A DNA stretch of 64,000 nucleotides, taken from the NCBI GenBank assembly GCA_018241225.1, contig JAFEEG010000042.1, positions 82,497 through 146,496 of the forward strand, read 5' to 3'. The notes beneath the pieces are model-generated. The model made no database searches. It saw nothing but the letters and a program-made list of their open reading frames with translations, and was not told where the DNA came from. Position 1 is the stretch's first letter; the number at the start of each line of letters is the position of its first letter. Origin of the DNA: Pseudomonadota bacterium. Its GTDB lineage: Bacteria; Pseudomonadota; Gammaproteobacteria; Burkholderiales; Burkholderiaceae_C. A program made the translations under genes and the position numbers. Below are positions 1 to 9,444 of this stretch, in pieces.

Positions 1-2002
1 CAGGCTTGCCCTTGTGCATGACCTGCACGGCCGGGCCGAACTCCAGCGTCAACTTTGCCAGCGCACCGGTCTGTCCGCTTTTCAGGTCGATCACGGAGGT
101 GGAAGCCGGCACGCGCGAGAGCCATTGCACTTCCTGCAGTTGCTCCATCAACTCCGCGCCGGGCAGGCGCGGCAGCACGTGCACCAGGGTCTTGTCGCCA
201 AGGTCCTGTTCGCGCAGCCACTGCAGCTGCCGCAGGCCCGGCTTACGGCCGGCTGCCGTCGACAGCCACTGGCGCGGCGCGGCCACGGGCTGGCCATGGC
301 GGTCGGACAGCAGCAGGCTGGCCTGGCAGGTGTAGCGGTCGCCGCTGTCGCTGGCCTGCAGGCCCAGTTGCCCGCTCATGGCGAGCACGTAGCGGTCGCA
401 GCTGGCGGCTGCCTCGCCGCGCGCCAGCGTCATCAGCGACTCCAGCACGCTGCGCTGGTCGGCCGCGCCGTCGCCGGCCTGGCGCCACAGATCGCGTGCG
501 GACTCGAAGCCCACCGACGCGGCCCCCAGTGCGCCGGCTGCATCGGCCACGGCCTCGGCATCGTGCGCCATCGCGTGGATCAGTCGCTGGTACTGCGCGC
601 GCAGACGGTCGGACTCGGCCTGGGCCTGGGCGATCTCGGCCTCTGCGCTGCGGTCCTTCTCGGTCTCGGTCGCGGTGAACAGCGCCGCATGGCGACGCGG
701 CTGGAACACGCCGTCGACAAGCTGGGCCCTGTCGGCCAGCATCAGATTCTCGGGCACCTTCTGGCCGCTGGAAACGTAGTGCACCGTCAGCCGGTGGCGG
801 ATCACGGTGTCGATCAGCGCGCCGGTGTGCGTGGCCTCGTCCATCTTGGTGAAGATGCAGCCGGCCAGCTCGCCACCACCCGCCCCGTTGCGGTAGGCAT
901 GCACCACTTCGTTGAGGGTGTCGCCATGGCTGGTGGCGTTGAGCAGCAGCAGCCGCTTCACCGGGCGCTCGCCGCTGCACAGCATGGCGATCTGGTTGGA
1001 GACGGCGCGGTCGCGCTGGCTCATGCCTACGGTGTCGATGAGCACCAGGTGCTTCTCGCGCAGGTCCTTGAGCACCAGGTGCAGGTCGGCCGCGTCCTTC
1101 ACGGCGTACACCGGCACGTCCAGCAGCTGCCCGTAGATGCGCAGCTGCTCGTAGGCGCCGATCCGGTAGCTGTCGGTGGTCACGAGGGCGATCTTGTCGG
1201 CGCCGAAGCGCATCACGCAGCGCGCGGCGAGCTTGGCGGTGGTGGTGGTCTTGCCCACGCCGGTGGGCCCCATGAGCGCGTACACGCCGCCTTCGGCCAG
1301 CAGCGCTTCTTCGTCTTCGCGCACCGACATCACGCGCATCAGCTCGCTGCGCACATAGGCCATGCCCTGGGCGTAGCTCTGGCCGGTGGGCAGGCGCTCG
1401 AGCATGGCGCGCGACAGTTGCGCGCTGAAGCCGGCCCCCAGCAGGCTGCGCAGCAGGCGACCGCGCACCGGGTCCTTGCGCTGCTGCTCGTTCCAGGCCA
1501 TGCTGGCCATCTGCTCTTCGAGCATGCCGCGCATCGAGTGCAGCTCGCTCAGCACGGGGTCTTGCGCGGCAGCGGTGGCGGGTGCGGGTGCGGCAGCTTC
1601 GGCAACCGCTGGCGCAACCGGTGGCAACGCAGCCACTGGCTTGGCGAGCGGCGTGGCAGGCGCCATGGGTGCCACCACGGGCACCGGAGCGACGGAAACG
1701 GCGGTGGCAGCCAATGCGGCCAACGGCATGTCGGGCGGCATGGGCGCCGTCGGTGCCGGAACAGGGGCCGGTGGATCGGCGGGCGCGCGCGCCACGATGG
1801 GCGCGGCGGCCTGCGCCTGCTCCACGGCCTCGGCCACGTCCTCGGTGGCCATGGCCACGATCTCCACGCCGTCGGGCAGCACGCGGTTCGTGAGCACCAT
1901 GGCTTCGGCGCCAAGCGCCTCGCGTACCAGGCGAAGGGCCTCGCGGCTCGTCGCGGCGAAAAACTTGCGAGCAGCAGTGCTCGCGTCAAAGGCTCGGGTC
2001 AA
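1..2002 (-). CDS. flhF: Flagellar SRP-type GTPase FlhF, partial, with long C-terminal extension
   Basis: FlhF is an SRP54-like GTPase that sets flagellar number and pole placement. The frame is open from a TTG at 2002 (4-base overlap with the flhA stop) to the left edge, giving 667 residues with no stop. Residues 14-50 are the usual FlhF N-terminus (TSREALRLVREALGAEA). About 60-150 is an Ala/Pro-rich linker. The GTPase domain runs from about 180 to 435, with P-loop GPTGVGKTTTTAK (245-257), a DSYRIGAYEQL-type motif, DTVGMSQRD and TKMDEAT. Some 230 further residues follow the GTPase domain and continue beyond the window. Typical FlhF proteins end soon after this domain, so the tail is unusual. 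The TTG start is inferred from the overlap and the N-terminal match. Last gene of flhB-flhA-flhF here. Confidence 0.93.
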   Translation of the reverse strand, partial: MTRAFDASTAARKFFAATSREALRLVREALGAEAMVLTNRVLPDGVEIVAMATEDVAEAVEQAQAAAPIVARAPADPPAPVPAPTAPMPPDMPLAALAATAVSVAPVPVVAPMAPATPLAKPVAALPPVAPAVAEAAAPAPATAAAQDPVLSELHSMRGMLEEQMASMAWNEQQRKDPVRGRLLRSLLGAGFSAQLSRAMLERLPTGQSYAQGMAYVRSELMRVMSVREDEEALLAEGGVYALMGPTGVGKTTTTAKLAARCVMRFGADKIALVTTDSYRIGAYEQLRIYGQLLDVPVYAVKDAADLHLVLKDLREKHLVLIDTVGMSQRDRAVSNQIAMLCSGERPVKRLLLLNATSHGDTLNEVVHAYRNGAGGGELAGCIFTKMDEATHTGALIDTVIRHRLTVHYVSSGQKVPENLMLADRAQLVDGVFQPRRHAALFTATETEKDRSAEAEIAQAQAESDRLRAQYQRLIHAMAHDAEAVADAAGALGAASVGFESARDLWRQAGDGAADQRSVLESLMTLARGEAAASCDRYVLAMSGQLGLQASDSGDRYTCQASLLLSDRHGQPVAAPRQWLSTAAGRKPGLRQLQWLREQDLGDKTLVHVLPRLPGAELMEQLQEVQWLSRVPASTSVIDLKSGQTGALAKLTLEFGPAVQVMHKGKP

Positions 2003-4092
2003 ACTCTTCCTCCAATGATCGCTGTGACCTTGATGGTGTGAACGTCAGAAATCTCGGCGTGCGACAGCACCTTCAGCTGCGGCAGGCTGCGCCGCAGGAA
2101 GCGCGACAGCAGCACGCGCAGCGGGTGCTGCACCAGCAGCACGGGCGGCAGGCCCAGCGCCTCTTGCCGTTGCATGGCGGACTGGGTCTGGCGCAGCAGG
2201 TTGTCGGCCAGGCCGGGCTCGATGCCGCTGTTGTTGCTCATGGCCTGCTGCAGCACGCCTTCGAGCGAGCTGTCCAGGCCGATGACCTGCAACTGCACAT
2301 CGCCCGGGAACAGCTGCTGCGTGATGGCGCGCCCAAGCTCCACGCGGGTGAGCGATGTGAGCTCGGTCGCGTCCTTGACCGTGGGCGCGTGCTCGGCCAT
2401 CACGTCGAGGATGGTGCGCATGTCACGAATGGGCACCTCTTCGGCCAGCAGGCTCTGCAGCACCTTGTGCAGCGTGCTCAGCGTCAGCACCTTGGGCACC
2501 AGGTCTTCGGTCAGCTTGGGCTCGGTCTTGGCAATCTGGTCGAGCAGTTGCTGCACTTCCTGGCGGCCCAGCAGGTCGGCGGCGTGCGATTGAATGAGGT
2601 GGTTCAGGTGCGTGGCCATCACGGTGCAGGCGTCGACCACCGTGTAGCCATAGATCTGCGCCTGCTGGCGCTGGCCGCCGTCGATCCACACCGCCGGCAG
2701 GCCGAAGGCCGGGTCTTGCGTGGCCGTGCCTTGCAGGCTGCCGCTGACCTGGCCGGGGTTGATGGCCATCCAGCGGTCGGGGTACGACTCGCCCCGCCCG
2801 ATCTCCACGCCCTTGAGCCGAATGATGTAGGTGTTGGGCGCGATCTCGAGGTTGTCGCGGATGTGCACCACCGGCACCAGGAAGCCCAGCTCCTGCGCGA
2901 TCTTCTTGCGGATGCTCTTGATGCGGCCCAGCAGCTCGCCGTTTTGCGACTGGTCCACCAGCGGGATCAGGCGGTAGCCCACTTCCATGCCCAGCGGGTC
3001 GACAAGCTGCACGTCGTCCCAGCTGGCCTCGGCCTGCTCGGGTGCGGGGGCCACGGCGATGCGCTCTGCCTCGGCCTTCTGTGCGGCCTCCTGTGGTGCG
3101 CGCTGGATCTTCTTGTGCGCAATCCAGAACAGGCCGCCGGCAATGGCCAGGAAGGCGAAGCTGGGCATGCCCGGAATCAGGCCCATCAGGCCGATGATGC
3201 CGCCCGTGAGCAGCATGACCTGCGGGTTGGAAAACAGCTGTCCGGTCAGTTGCCGGCCCACGTCTTCATCGGTGCTCACGCGAGAGACGATGACACCGGC
3301 CGCAGTGGAGATGACCAGCGCCGGAATCTGCGCCACCAGGCCGTCGCCGATGGCCAGCAGCGTGTAGGCCGTGCCGGCCGCGGCAAAGCCCATGTCGTGC
3401 TGGATCATGCCCACGAACAGGCCGCCGATGATGTTGATCACCATGATCAGCAGGCCCGCCACCGCATCGCCGCGCACGAACTTGCTGGCACCGTCCATGG
3501 AGCCGTAGAAGTCCGATTCCTGCGCGACTTCCTTGCGGCGCTGGCGCGCGGCCTTCTCGTCGATGAGGCCGGCGTTCAGGTCGGCGTCGATGGCCATCTG
3601 CTTGCCCGGCATGGCGTCGAGCATGAACCGCGCGCCCACTTCGGCAATGCGGCCCGCGCCCTTGGTGATGACCATGAAGTTGATGATCACCAGGATGACG
3701 AACACCATCACGCCCACGGCAAAGTTGCCGCCTACCAAAAAGTGGCCGAAGGATTCGATCACCTTGCCGGCCGCGTCGGGGCCGGAGTGGCCGTGCATCA
3801 GCACCACCCGGGTGGATGCCACGTTCAGCGACAGGCGCAGCAGCGTGGAGAACAGCAGCACAGCCGGAAAGGCGGCGAAGTCCAGCGGCTTCATGGTGTA
3901 CATGCTGACCAGCAGCACCATGACCGACAGCGCGATGTTGAAGGTGAACAGCAGATCCAGCAGCAATGGCGGCAGCGGCAGCACCATCATGCTCAGGATC
4001 ATCACGATCAGGATGGGGCCGGCCAGGCCCTTGAACTGGCCGTTGGCGAAGATCTGCGCAGGGTTGCGCAGCATTTGGGTCATGGCGTTCAT
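1999..4092 (-). CDS. flhA: Flagellar export gate protein FlhA
   Basis: This is the major inner-membrane component of the flagellar type III export gate. Its cytoplasmic ring docks chaperone-substrate complexes and takes part in proton-driven export. It has 697 residues, normal for FlhA. The N-terminal half has about eight hydrophobic segments (for example residues 24-44, 46-65 and 115-140). The FHIPEP signature RIAEVGARFMLDAMPGKQMA follows, then a cytoplasmic loop with DFYGSMDGASKFVRGD. The soluble C-terminal domain starts near residue 350. It lies 14 bp after flhB and overlaps flhF by 4 bp, indicating translational coupling. Nothing in it looks damaged. Confidence 0.98.
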   Translation of the reverse strand: MNAMTQMLRNPAQIFANGQFKGLAGPILIVMILSMMVLPLPPLLLDLLFTFNIALSVMVLLVSMYTMKPLDFAAFPAVLLFSTLLRLSLNVASTRVVLMHGHSGPDAAGKVIESFGHFLVGGNFAVGVMVFVILVIINFMVITKGAGRIAEVGARFMLDAMPGKQMAIDADLNAGLIDEKAARQRRKEVAQESDFYGSMDGASKFVRGDAVAGLLIMVINIIGGLFVGMIQHDMGFAAAGTAYTLLAIGDGLVAQIPALVISTAAGVIVSRVSTDEDVGRQLTGQLFSNPQVMLLTGGIIGLMGLIPGMPSFAFLAIAGGLFWIAHKKIQRAPQEAAQKAEAERIAVAPAPEQAEASWDDVQLVDPLGMEVGYRLIPLVDQSQNGELLGRIKSIRKKIAQELGFLVPVVHIRDNLEIAPNTYIIRLKGVEIGRGESYPDRWMAINPGQVSGSLQGTATQDPAFGLPAVWIDGGQRQQAQIYGYTVVDACTVMATHLNHLIQSHAADLLGRQEVQQLLDQIAKTEPKLTEDLVPKVLTLSTLHKVLQSLLAEEVPIRDMRTILDVMAEHAPTVKDATELTSLTRVELGRAITQQLFPGDVQLQVIGLDSSLEGVLQQAMSNNSGIEPGLADNLLRQTQSAMQRQEALGLPPVLLVQHPLRVLLSRFLRRSLPQLKVLSHAEISDVHTIKVTAIIGGRV

Positions 4093-4106
4093 GGCGTGCG
4101 TGCTCT

Positions 4107-5252
4107 TCAGTCGGCTGCCGGCGCGGCGTATTCAAGTTCGGGGGGGATGGGCAGGTCGGCGGGTTCGCGCGGCGCATCGCCGCCTTCGCTCTGCCAGCGC
4201 TTGAGCCGGTAGACCCAGGCCAGCACCTCGGCCACGGCGGTGTACAGGCCTGCCGGAATCTCCTGGCCCAGCTTGGTGTTCTTGTAGAGCGCACGCGTGA
4301 GCGGCGGCGCCTCGAGCACCGCCACCTTGTGTTCCTTGGCGATCTCGCGGATGCGCAGCGCCACCAGGTCCACGCCCTTGGCCACCACGCGCGGGGCGCG
4401 CATGTCGCCGTCGACGTACTTCAGCGCCACGGCGAAGTGCGTCGGGTTGGTCACCACGATGTCGGCCTTGGGCACCTCGGCCATCATCCGGCGGCGCGAC
4501 ATCTGCTGCTGCTGGCTGCGGATGCGCGCCTTGATGTGCGGATCGCCTTCGCTTTCCTTGTGTTCCTGGCGCAGGTCTTCCTTGGACATGCGCAGCTTGC
4601 GGTAATGGCTCCACAACTGGTAGGGCACGTCGATGAGCGCGATGAGCAGCAGCGAGGCGACGATGAGCACGCTGTCTTGCGCGACCAGCTTGGCCATCTG
4701 CGGCAAGGCGGCGCTTGCTGGCTGGGCCATGAGCGCCATCACGCGGTCCATGTTGCCCATGATCACGACCCAGGCCACGCCACCGATGAGCAGCGACTTG
4801 GCCAGCGCCTTGGTCAGCTCGGCCAGCGACTGGGTGGAGAACATGCGACCGATGCCGGCCAGCGGGTCGAGCTTGCCGAAGTTGGGCGCCAGCGACTTGG
4901 TCGAAAGCAGCCAGCCGCCCAGCATCATCGGGCCGACCAGGGCGGCCACCGTCATGACGCTGAGGATGGGCAGCACCGCCAGCAACCCGTCCAGCAGCAT
5001 GGCACCCACGTGGGCCAGCATGAACGAGGTGTCAAAGCCCGAAGCGCGCTCGAAGCGCAAGCCCTGGTGCAGCGCCTTTTGCATGCTGGTGCCCAGCGAA
5101 TCGGCGCTGGACCAGATGCCTGCTACCGCCGCCCCGAGCAGCACGAGCGTGCTGAGTTCGCGCGAGCGCGCAACCTGGCCTTCCTCACGCGCCTTTTCCA
5201 GGCGCCTTTGGGAGGCTGGTTCCGTTTTCTCGAGATCGCTTTCCTCAGACAT
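4107..5252 (-). CDS. flhB: Flagellar export switch protein FlhB
   Basis: FlhB is the export-gate subunit whose autocleavage lets the apparatus switch from rod/hook to filament substrates, in partnership with FliK. The 381-residue protein has a charged N-terminus (EKTEPASQRRLEKAREEGQV), four hydrophobic segments between about residues 32 and 210, and a cytoplasmic domain. That domain carries the NPTH cleavage site at residues 269-272 (Asn269/Pro270). The ATG at 5252 follows a GGAG-type ribosome site. A 468-bp gap upstream, containing a hairpin and a long inverted repeat, suggests flhB may start its own transcript instead of only being read from the che genes. A free homologue of its C-terminal domain is encoded at 15768-16067. 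Confidence 0.98.
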   Translation of the reverse strand: MSEESDLEKTEPASQRRLEKAREEGQVARSRELSTLVLLGAAVAGIWSSADSLGTSMQKALHQGLRFERASGFDTSFMLAHVGAMLLDGLLAVLPILSVMTVAALVGPMMLGGWLLSTKSLAPNFGKLDPLAGIGRMFSTQSLAELTKALAKSLLIGGVAWVVIMGNMDRVMALMAQPASAALPQMAKLVAQDSVLIVASLLLIALIDVPYQLWSHYRKLRMSKEDLRQEHKESEGDPHIKARIRSQQQQMSRRRMMAEVPKADIVVTNPTHFAVALKYVDGDMRAPRVVAKGVDLVALRIREIAKEHKVAVLEAPPLTRALYKNTKLGQEIPAGLYTAVAEVLAWVYRLKRWQSEGGDAPREPADLPIPPELEYAAPAAD

Positions 5253-5268
5253 TCATGCTCCGAATGCA

Positions 5269-5285
5269 TGCCGCACGATGCGGCA
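5269..5285 (-). other. Hairpin in the flhB leader
   Basis: A perfect 7-bp stem (TGCCGCA / TGCGGCA) with a 3-base loop lies 16 bp upstream of the flhB start, just before its ribosome site. It could tune flhB translation or be a remnant end of the larger repeat further upstream. Only the sequence supports it. Confidence 0.4.
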
Positions 5286-5457
5286 GCCTCGAAGCAAATT
5301 ATTCGAGCCGGGGCGCCAATCCAATCTGTCGATCAAGCTCGGCAAAGCAGTGTTTCTCGTCCGATGGACCGCCCGGTCTGCGCTGCCCGCCGCCAGCCAC
5401 CACTGGGCCGATCGGGGGCCGCCCGTCCGGCCGCCAGAAACCGGCACGACCTGTCCA

Positions 5458-5699
5458 CTGCGTCGGCGGGTGGTGCGTGTCGGGGGCCGCCTCGATGTCG
5501 CCGAGGAGCGCAGTGGGAGTGGCCTGCACGCAAGGGCACCTTGCGTGCTTCAACTTCTAGCTCACCGTGGCTGTCTGAGCGCAGCTGCGCAGCAGCGTAG
5601 CGAGTTCCACGGTGCAGGCCGCACCCGCGAGCACCGCAGGGCAGCCCCGAAGGGGCCGACATCGTGAAGGCCCCCGGCACGCACCGCCCGCCGACGCAG
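5458..5699. repeat. Long imperfect inverted repeat between cheZ and flhB
   Basis: The bases from 5458 (CTGCGTCGGCGGGTGGTGCG) match the reverse complement of the segment ending at 5699 (CTGCGTCGGCGGGCGGTGCG). The match extends about 45 bases per arm with few mismatches: both arms continue with a GGGGGCC run and a CGATGTCG core. Nested inside are CACCGTGG (from 5563) / CCACGGTG (to 5614) and a perfect palindrome GCGCAGCTGCGC at 5579-5590. The 242-bp unit has no coding frame of its own and fills most of the 468-bp gap 5253-5720. It resembles an intergenic palindromic or MITE-like element. The rest of the gap (5286-5457) shows nothing recognisable. Confidence 0.7.
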
Positions 5700-5720
5700 C
5701 GCCCCCGTACACGCAAATAG

Positions 5721-6368
5721 TCAGAACCCGAGACTCTCCAACAGATCGTCCACCTGCGACTGATCCGCCACCGCATCCGGCGCACCAGGATTGATCTGCG
5801 GCCCATTGAGCATGTTGTTCGTGTTCAGCTCCTGCCGTTTCTCCGGCGGCGAGTTGTCGATCAGCACCTGCAGCAGCTGCGTCTCGACGTCGTTCACCAC
5901 TTCCATCATCTTCTTGATGACCTGCCCCGTCAGGTCCTGGAAGTCCTGCGCCATCAGGATCTCCATGAGCTGCGCGTTGATGGCCTCGGCCGTCTTGGGC
6001 ACCTCGCGCAGGTAGGTGCGCGTGTCCAGCACCAGCTCGCGCGCATCGTTGAGCTCGATGGGGTTGGCAAACCACTCGTCCCAGCGGGCGTTGAGTGCGC
6101 CGGCGCCGGTGGCCAGCTTCTCCTGCAGCGGCTGCGCCAGGTCGATGGCGTTGAGCGCACGATGCGCCGCCCGCTCGGTGGTGGCCGCCACGTAGCTCAG
6201 GCGGTCGCGCGCATCCGGAATGGCCTGCGCCGCACGCTCGACCTGCTTGTCCAGGCCCAGCTCGCGCAGGCCCTCGCGCAACTGGCGCGTCAGCTGGCCG
6301 ATGCGGCCCAGCAATGCCTCGGTAGAGTTGCCCTGCTCCGCGGCCTCGGGCATTGGCTGCGCCGTCAT
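5721..6368 (-). CDS. cheZ: Chemotaxis phosphatase CheZ
   Basis: CheZ dephosphorylates CheY-P and so ends the tumble signal. The product has 215 residues. The long helical hairpin core carries the active-site motif DFQDLTGQVIKKM, which includes the catalytic Gln. The C-terminal tail SQVDDLLESLGF is the amphipathic CheY-binding helix. The ATG at 6368 lies one base after the cheY stop, so I prefer it to a longer in-frame start inside cheY. Last che gene before the gap preceding flhB. Confidence 0.96.
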   Translation of the reverse strand: MTAQPMPEAAEQGNSTEALLGRIGQLTRQLREGLRELGLDKQVERAAQAIPDARDRLSYVAATTERAAHRALNAIDLAQPLQEKLATGAGALNARWDEWFANPIELNDARELVLDTRTYLREVPKTAEAINAQLMEILMAQDFQDLTGQVIKKMMEVVNDVETQLLQVLIDNSPPEKRQELNTNNMLNGPQINPGAPDAVADQSQVDDLLESLGF

Positions 6369-6369
6369 C

Positions 6370-6765
6370 TCAGGCGCCCTCTTTCGCCAGCTTCTCGAAG
6401 ATCTTGGTGATCTTCTCTTCCAGCGTGGCGGCGGTGAAGGGCTTGACCACATAGCCGTTGGCGCCGGCCTGCGCCGCGGCAATGATGTTCTCCTTCTTGG
6501 CCTCGGCCGTGACCATCAGCACCGGCAGCTTGGCCAGCGCCGGGTCGGCGCGAATGGTCTTGAGCATGGTCAGCCCGTCCATGTTGGGCATGTTCCAGTC
6601 CGACACCACGAAGCCGAAATCGCCGCCGCGCAGCTTTTCGTAGCCGGCGGCGCCGTCCTCGGCCTCGTCGACATTGTGGAAGTCCAGTTCCTTCAACAGG
6701 TTGCGCACGATGCGCCGCATGGTCGGGAAATCATCCACGACCAGGATCTTGATGCTCTTGTCCAT
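6370..6765 (-). CDS. cheY: Chemotaxis response regulator CheY
   Basis: A single-domain receiver that, once phosphorylated by CheA, binds FliM at the flagellar switch. It has 131 residues, with acidic pocket Asp11/Asp12, phospho-acceptor Asp56 in [12 protein letters not shown], the conserved Thr in MVTAEA and Lys in VVKPF. It is 36 bp downstream of cheB and 1 bp upstream of cheZ, so it is co-transcribed with its phosphatase. It is the only stand-alone CheY in the window. Confidence 0.98.
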   Translation of the reverse strand: MDKSIKILVVDDFPTMRRIVRNLLKELDFHNVDEAEDGAAGYEKLRGGDFGFVVSDWNMPNMDGLTMLKTIRADPALAKLPVLMVTAEAKKENIIAAAQAGANGYVVKPFTAATLEEKITKIFEKLAKEGA

Positions 6766-6801
6766 CCGGGTTGCTCCAAAAATTCAGTTCACTTCACTGC
6801 T

Positions 6802-7905
6802 TCAAACTCGATTCACCCGCTCGCCGAAGCTGCTTCGCAGGTGAGCCAGAACACGGCGGCTCATTTCATGCAGCGGCGCCACCTCGTGCGCCGCGCCCAA
6901 GGCAATGGCTTCGCGCGGCATGCCGAACACCACGCAGCTGGCCTCGTCCTGCGCCAGCGTGTAGGCACCGGCCTGCTTCATGCGAAGCAAGCCTTCGGCG
7001 CCGTCCTTGCCCATGCCGGTCAGGATCACGCCGATGGCGTTGCGCCCCGCATGCCGGGCCACCGAATCGAACAGAACGTCGATCGAAGGGCGATGCCGGT
7101 TGACCGGCGGCTCCTGGTCCAGGTGGGCCACGTAGTTGGCGCCGCTGCGCGCCAGCGACAGATGAAAGCCGCCGGGCGCGATGTAGGCATGGCCGGGCAG
7201 TACGCGCTCGCCGTGCTCGGCCTCCTTCACCGTGATGCGACACAGGCCATCGAGGCGCTGCGCGAAAGACTTGGTGAAGCCCGGCGGCATGTGCTGGGCG
7301 ATCATGACGGCGGGGCTGTCCGATGGCAGCGGCTGCAGCACGTCGCGAATGGCCTCGGTACCGCCGGTGGAGGCGCCGATGATGATGAGCTTCTCGGTGC
7401 TCAGCAGCGGGCTGCGCAGCGGCGCCTCGGTGGGCGCGCCGCCCGCCGGCCTGGCCGCGGCGCTGCGCCGCGAAGGCAGCAGGCGGGCCGCGGCGGCCGC
7501 GCGGATCTTGGTGGCGATCAGCTCGGTGTAGTTCAGCAGCCCGTCGCGCACGCCCAGCTTGGGCTTGGTCACGAAGTCGACCGCGCCCAGTTCCAGCGCG
7601 GTGAACGCGATCTCCGAGCCGCGCTCGGTCAGCGAAGACACCATCAGCACCGGCATGGGCCGCAGGCGCATGAGCTTTTCCAGGAACTCCAGGCCGTCCA
7701 TGCGCGGCATTTCCACGTCCAGCGTGAGCACGTCGGGGTTGGTGGCCTTGATCATCTCGCGCGCCACCAGCGGGTCGGCCGCGGTGCCCACCACCGTCAT
7801 GTCCGGCTGGCTGTTGATGATCTCGGTCATCACGCTGCGAATGAGCGCCGAGTCGTCGACGCACAGGACCTTGATCTTCTGTGTGTTGTTGTTGGTGTTG
7901 TTCAT
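6802..7905 (-). CDS. cheB: Protein-glutamate methylesterase/glutaminase CheB
   Basis: CheB removes methyl groups from chemoreceptors and deamidates glutamines, working against CheR in adaptation. The 367-residue protein has an N-terminal receiver domain (acidic DD in [10 protein letters not shown], phospho-Asp63 in [11 protein letters not shown]), a linker near 135-170, and a C-terminal esterase domain. The catalytic triad is Ser179 (GASTGG), His205 (AQHMPPGF) and Asp301 (GMGKDGAEG). The start is the ATG at 7905, where an ATGA overlap with the cheD stop indicates coupling. A longer in-frame start inside cheD was rejected because the receiver domain begins right after this ATG. Confidence 0.97.
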   Translation of the reverse strand: MNNTNNNTQKIKVLCVDDSALIRSVMTEIINSQPDMTVVGTAADPLVAREMIKATNPDVLTLDVEMPRMDGLEFLEKLMRLRPMPVLMVSSLTERGSEIAFTALELGAVDFVTKPKLGVRDGLLNYTELIATKIRAAAAARLLPSRRSAAARPAGGAPTEAPLRSPLLSTEKLIIIGASTGGTEAIRDVLQPLPSDSPAVMIAQHMPPGFTKSFAQRLDGLCRITVKEAEHGERVLPGHAYIAPGGFHLSLARSGANYVAHLDQEPPVNRHRPSIDVLFDSVARHAGRNAIGVILTGMGKDGAEGLLRMKQAGAYTLAQDEASCVVFGMPREAIALGAAHEVAPLHEMSRRVLAHLRSSFGERVNRV

Positions 7906-8531
7906 GCCGGCCTGCCGGTTGTGGGGCGCGCCTGGGACGAAGCGCCGTCGTCTGCGAGCTGGCGCATCAGCGCCTGCTCTTCGCGTTGAACCATCTGCAC
8001 GCCCGCCTGGGTGCGCAGCTTGCGCACCACCGCCTTGCCGGTGGCAGGCATGAAGCACACCCGCCGCGCGTGCGGGCCGCGCAAGTCCTGCGCTGCCACG
8101 GCAATGCCCTGCTCTTGCAGATAGCGCAGCACGAAGTCGGCATTGCGGTCACCGATGTTGAGGGTGGTCATGTTCGAGAGCACCGCCCCGCCGCCAAATA
8201 CCTTGGCACGCAGGCGATCACGCCTGGCCCCCAGCCGCATCAGCTCGCGCAGCAGCACATCCATCGCGTATTCGCCGTAGCGCATGGCGTCCGCATGCTG
8301 GCGCGGCGCATCGTCGGCATCGGCGGGCAGCATGAAATGGTTCATGCCGGCCACGCCGGCCTCGGGGTCGTGCAGGCAGGCGGCCACGCACGAGCCCAGC
8401 ACGGTGGTCAGTGCGGTGTCGTCCTGCGTCACGTAGTACTCCGAAGGCAGCAGCTTCACCGCCTTGCAGCCGATGTCGCGGTCGAAGTAGTGGTGGCTGG
8501 CCATCTGGCCTGGCGCTGCGTAGGCACTCAT
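7902..8531 (-). CDS. cheD: Chemoreceptor glutamine deamidase CheD
   Basis: CheD deamidates specific glutamines on methyl-accepting chemotaxis proteins. The 209-residue product contains the catalytic Cys in [14 protein letters not shown] and the downstream His in GMNHFMLP, followed by the [12 protein letters not shown] block typical of the family. The start at 8531 (MSAYAAPG) overlaps the cheR stop by ATGA, and the stop overlaps the cheB start by ATGA. The three adaptation enzymes are therefore translationally coupled. The C-terminal 35 residues are less conserved. Confidence 0.95.
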   Translation of the reverse strand: MSAYAAPGQMASHHYFDRDIGCKAVKLLPSEYYVTQDDTALTTVLGSCVAACLHDPEAGVAGMNHFMLPADADDAPRQHADAMRYGEYAMDVLLRELMRLGARRDRLRAKVFGGGAVLSNMTTLNIGDRNADFVLRYLQEQGIAVAAQDLRGPHARRVCFMPATGKAVVRKLRTQAGVQMVQREEQALMRQLADDGASSQARPTTGRPA

Positions 8532-9373
8532 GCCGCAACCGCCTGCGGCCGCGGCACGGCTTGCGCGCCCAGCGAATAGATGGTCTGGCCCAGCGGCCGG
8601 AAGGCCTGGTTCACCAGCGACGCGTTCTCCGAATGGCCGGCGAACAACAAGCCGCCCGGCTTGAGCAGCGGCGCAAAGCGATCGAGCACCGCCTTCTGCG
8701 TGGGCTTGTCGAAATAGATCATGACGTTGCGGCAGAAGATGGCGTCCACCGGCTCCCGTACGGACCACGCCCGGTCCAGCAGGTTTAGCTGCGAGAACTT
8801 CACCATGGCCGCCACCTCGGGCCGGATGCGCGCCTTGCCGGCATTGCTGCCGGTGCCCTTGCTGAAGAAGCGCCGCAGGCGCTCCGGCCCGAGCCGGCTG
8901 GCCTGCTCCAGGTTGAACACCCCGGCCGAGGCACGCGCCAGCACGGCCGTGTCGATGTCGGTGGCAATCACCCGGGCACTGCTGGCCTGCGAGCCCAGCG
9001 CCTCGATGAGCGTCATGGCAATGGAGTAAGGCTCCTCGCCCGTCGAAGCCGCCGCGCACCAGATCTCGACCGGCTGCTTGCGGCGCCGGGCGAAATCGGC
9101 CAGTGCCGGAAAGTGATGCGCCTCGCGAAAGAAGGACGTGAGGTTGGTGGTGAGCGAGTTGATGAAGGACTGCCACTCGTCGCCGTCAGGCCTGGATTCG
9201 AGCAGAGCCAGGTAGGTGGAGAACTCGGGCATGCCCAGTTCGCGCAACCGCCGCGACAGGCGGCTGTAGACCATCTGGCGCTTCTGCTCGCCAAGGGCGA
9301 TGCCGGCGCGCCGGTGGATGAGTGTCCGCACGCGCGCGAAATCGTTGTCGGTAAATAGAAATTCTGAGTTCAC
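8528..9373 (-). CDS. cheR: Chemotaxis protein methyltransferase CheR
   Basis: CheR transfers methyl groups from S-adenosylmethionine to chemoreceptor glutamates. The product has 281 residues. An N-terminal helical domain (to about residue 85) is followed by the methyltransferase fold with the SAM-binding motif IWCAAASTGEEPYSIAM and the late motif DAIFCRNVMIYFDKPTQ. It is the first gene of cheR-cheD-cheB-cheY-cheZ. A sigma-28-like promoter lies about 70-100 bp upstream, immediately beyond the terminator of the preceding operon. Confidence 0.97.
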   Translation of the reverse strand: MNSEFLFTDNDFARVRTLIHRRAGIALGEQKRQMVYSRLSRRLRELGMPEFSTYLALLESRPDGDEWQSFINSLTTNLTSFFREAHHFPALADFARRRKQPVEIWCAAASTGEEPYSIAMTLIEALGSQASSARVIATDIDTAVLARASAGVFNLEQASRLGPERLRRFFSKGTGSNAGKARIRPEVAAMVKFSQLNLLDRAWSVREPVDAIFCRNVMIYFDKPTQKAVLDRFAPLLKPGGLLFAGHSENASLVNQAFRPLGQTIYSLGAQAVPRPQAVAA

Positions 9374-9444
9374 GTTCGCCCTGGGTACGAGGCTTTCAAG
9401 GTACTGAGCGGACTTGCTGGGCAGTGGCCCGATCAGTACTGGAT

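Noticed and set aside
14-2041. 675-residue open frame on the plus strand
   Set aside because: It lies opposite flhF, which has clear GTPase motifs. The His/Gln/Gly-rich composition is that of a GC-rich antisense shadow.
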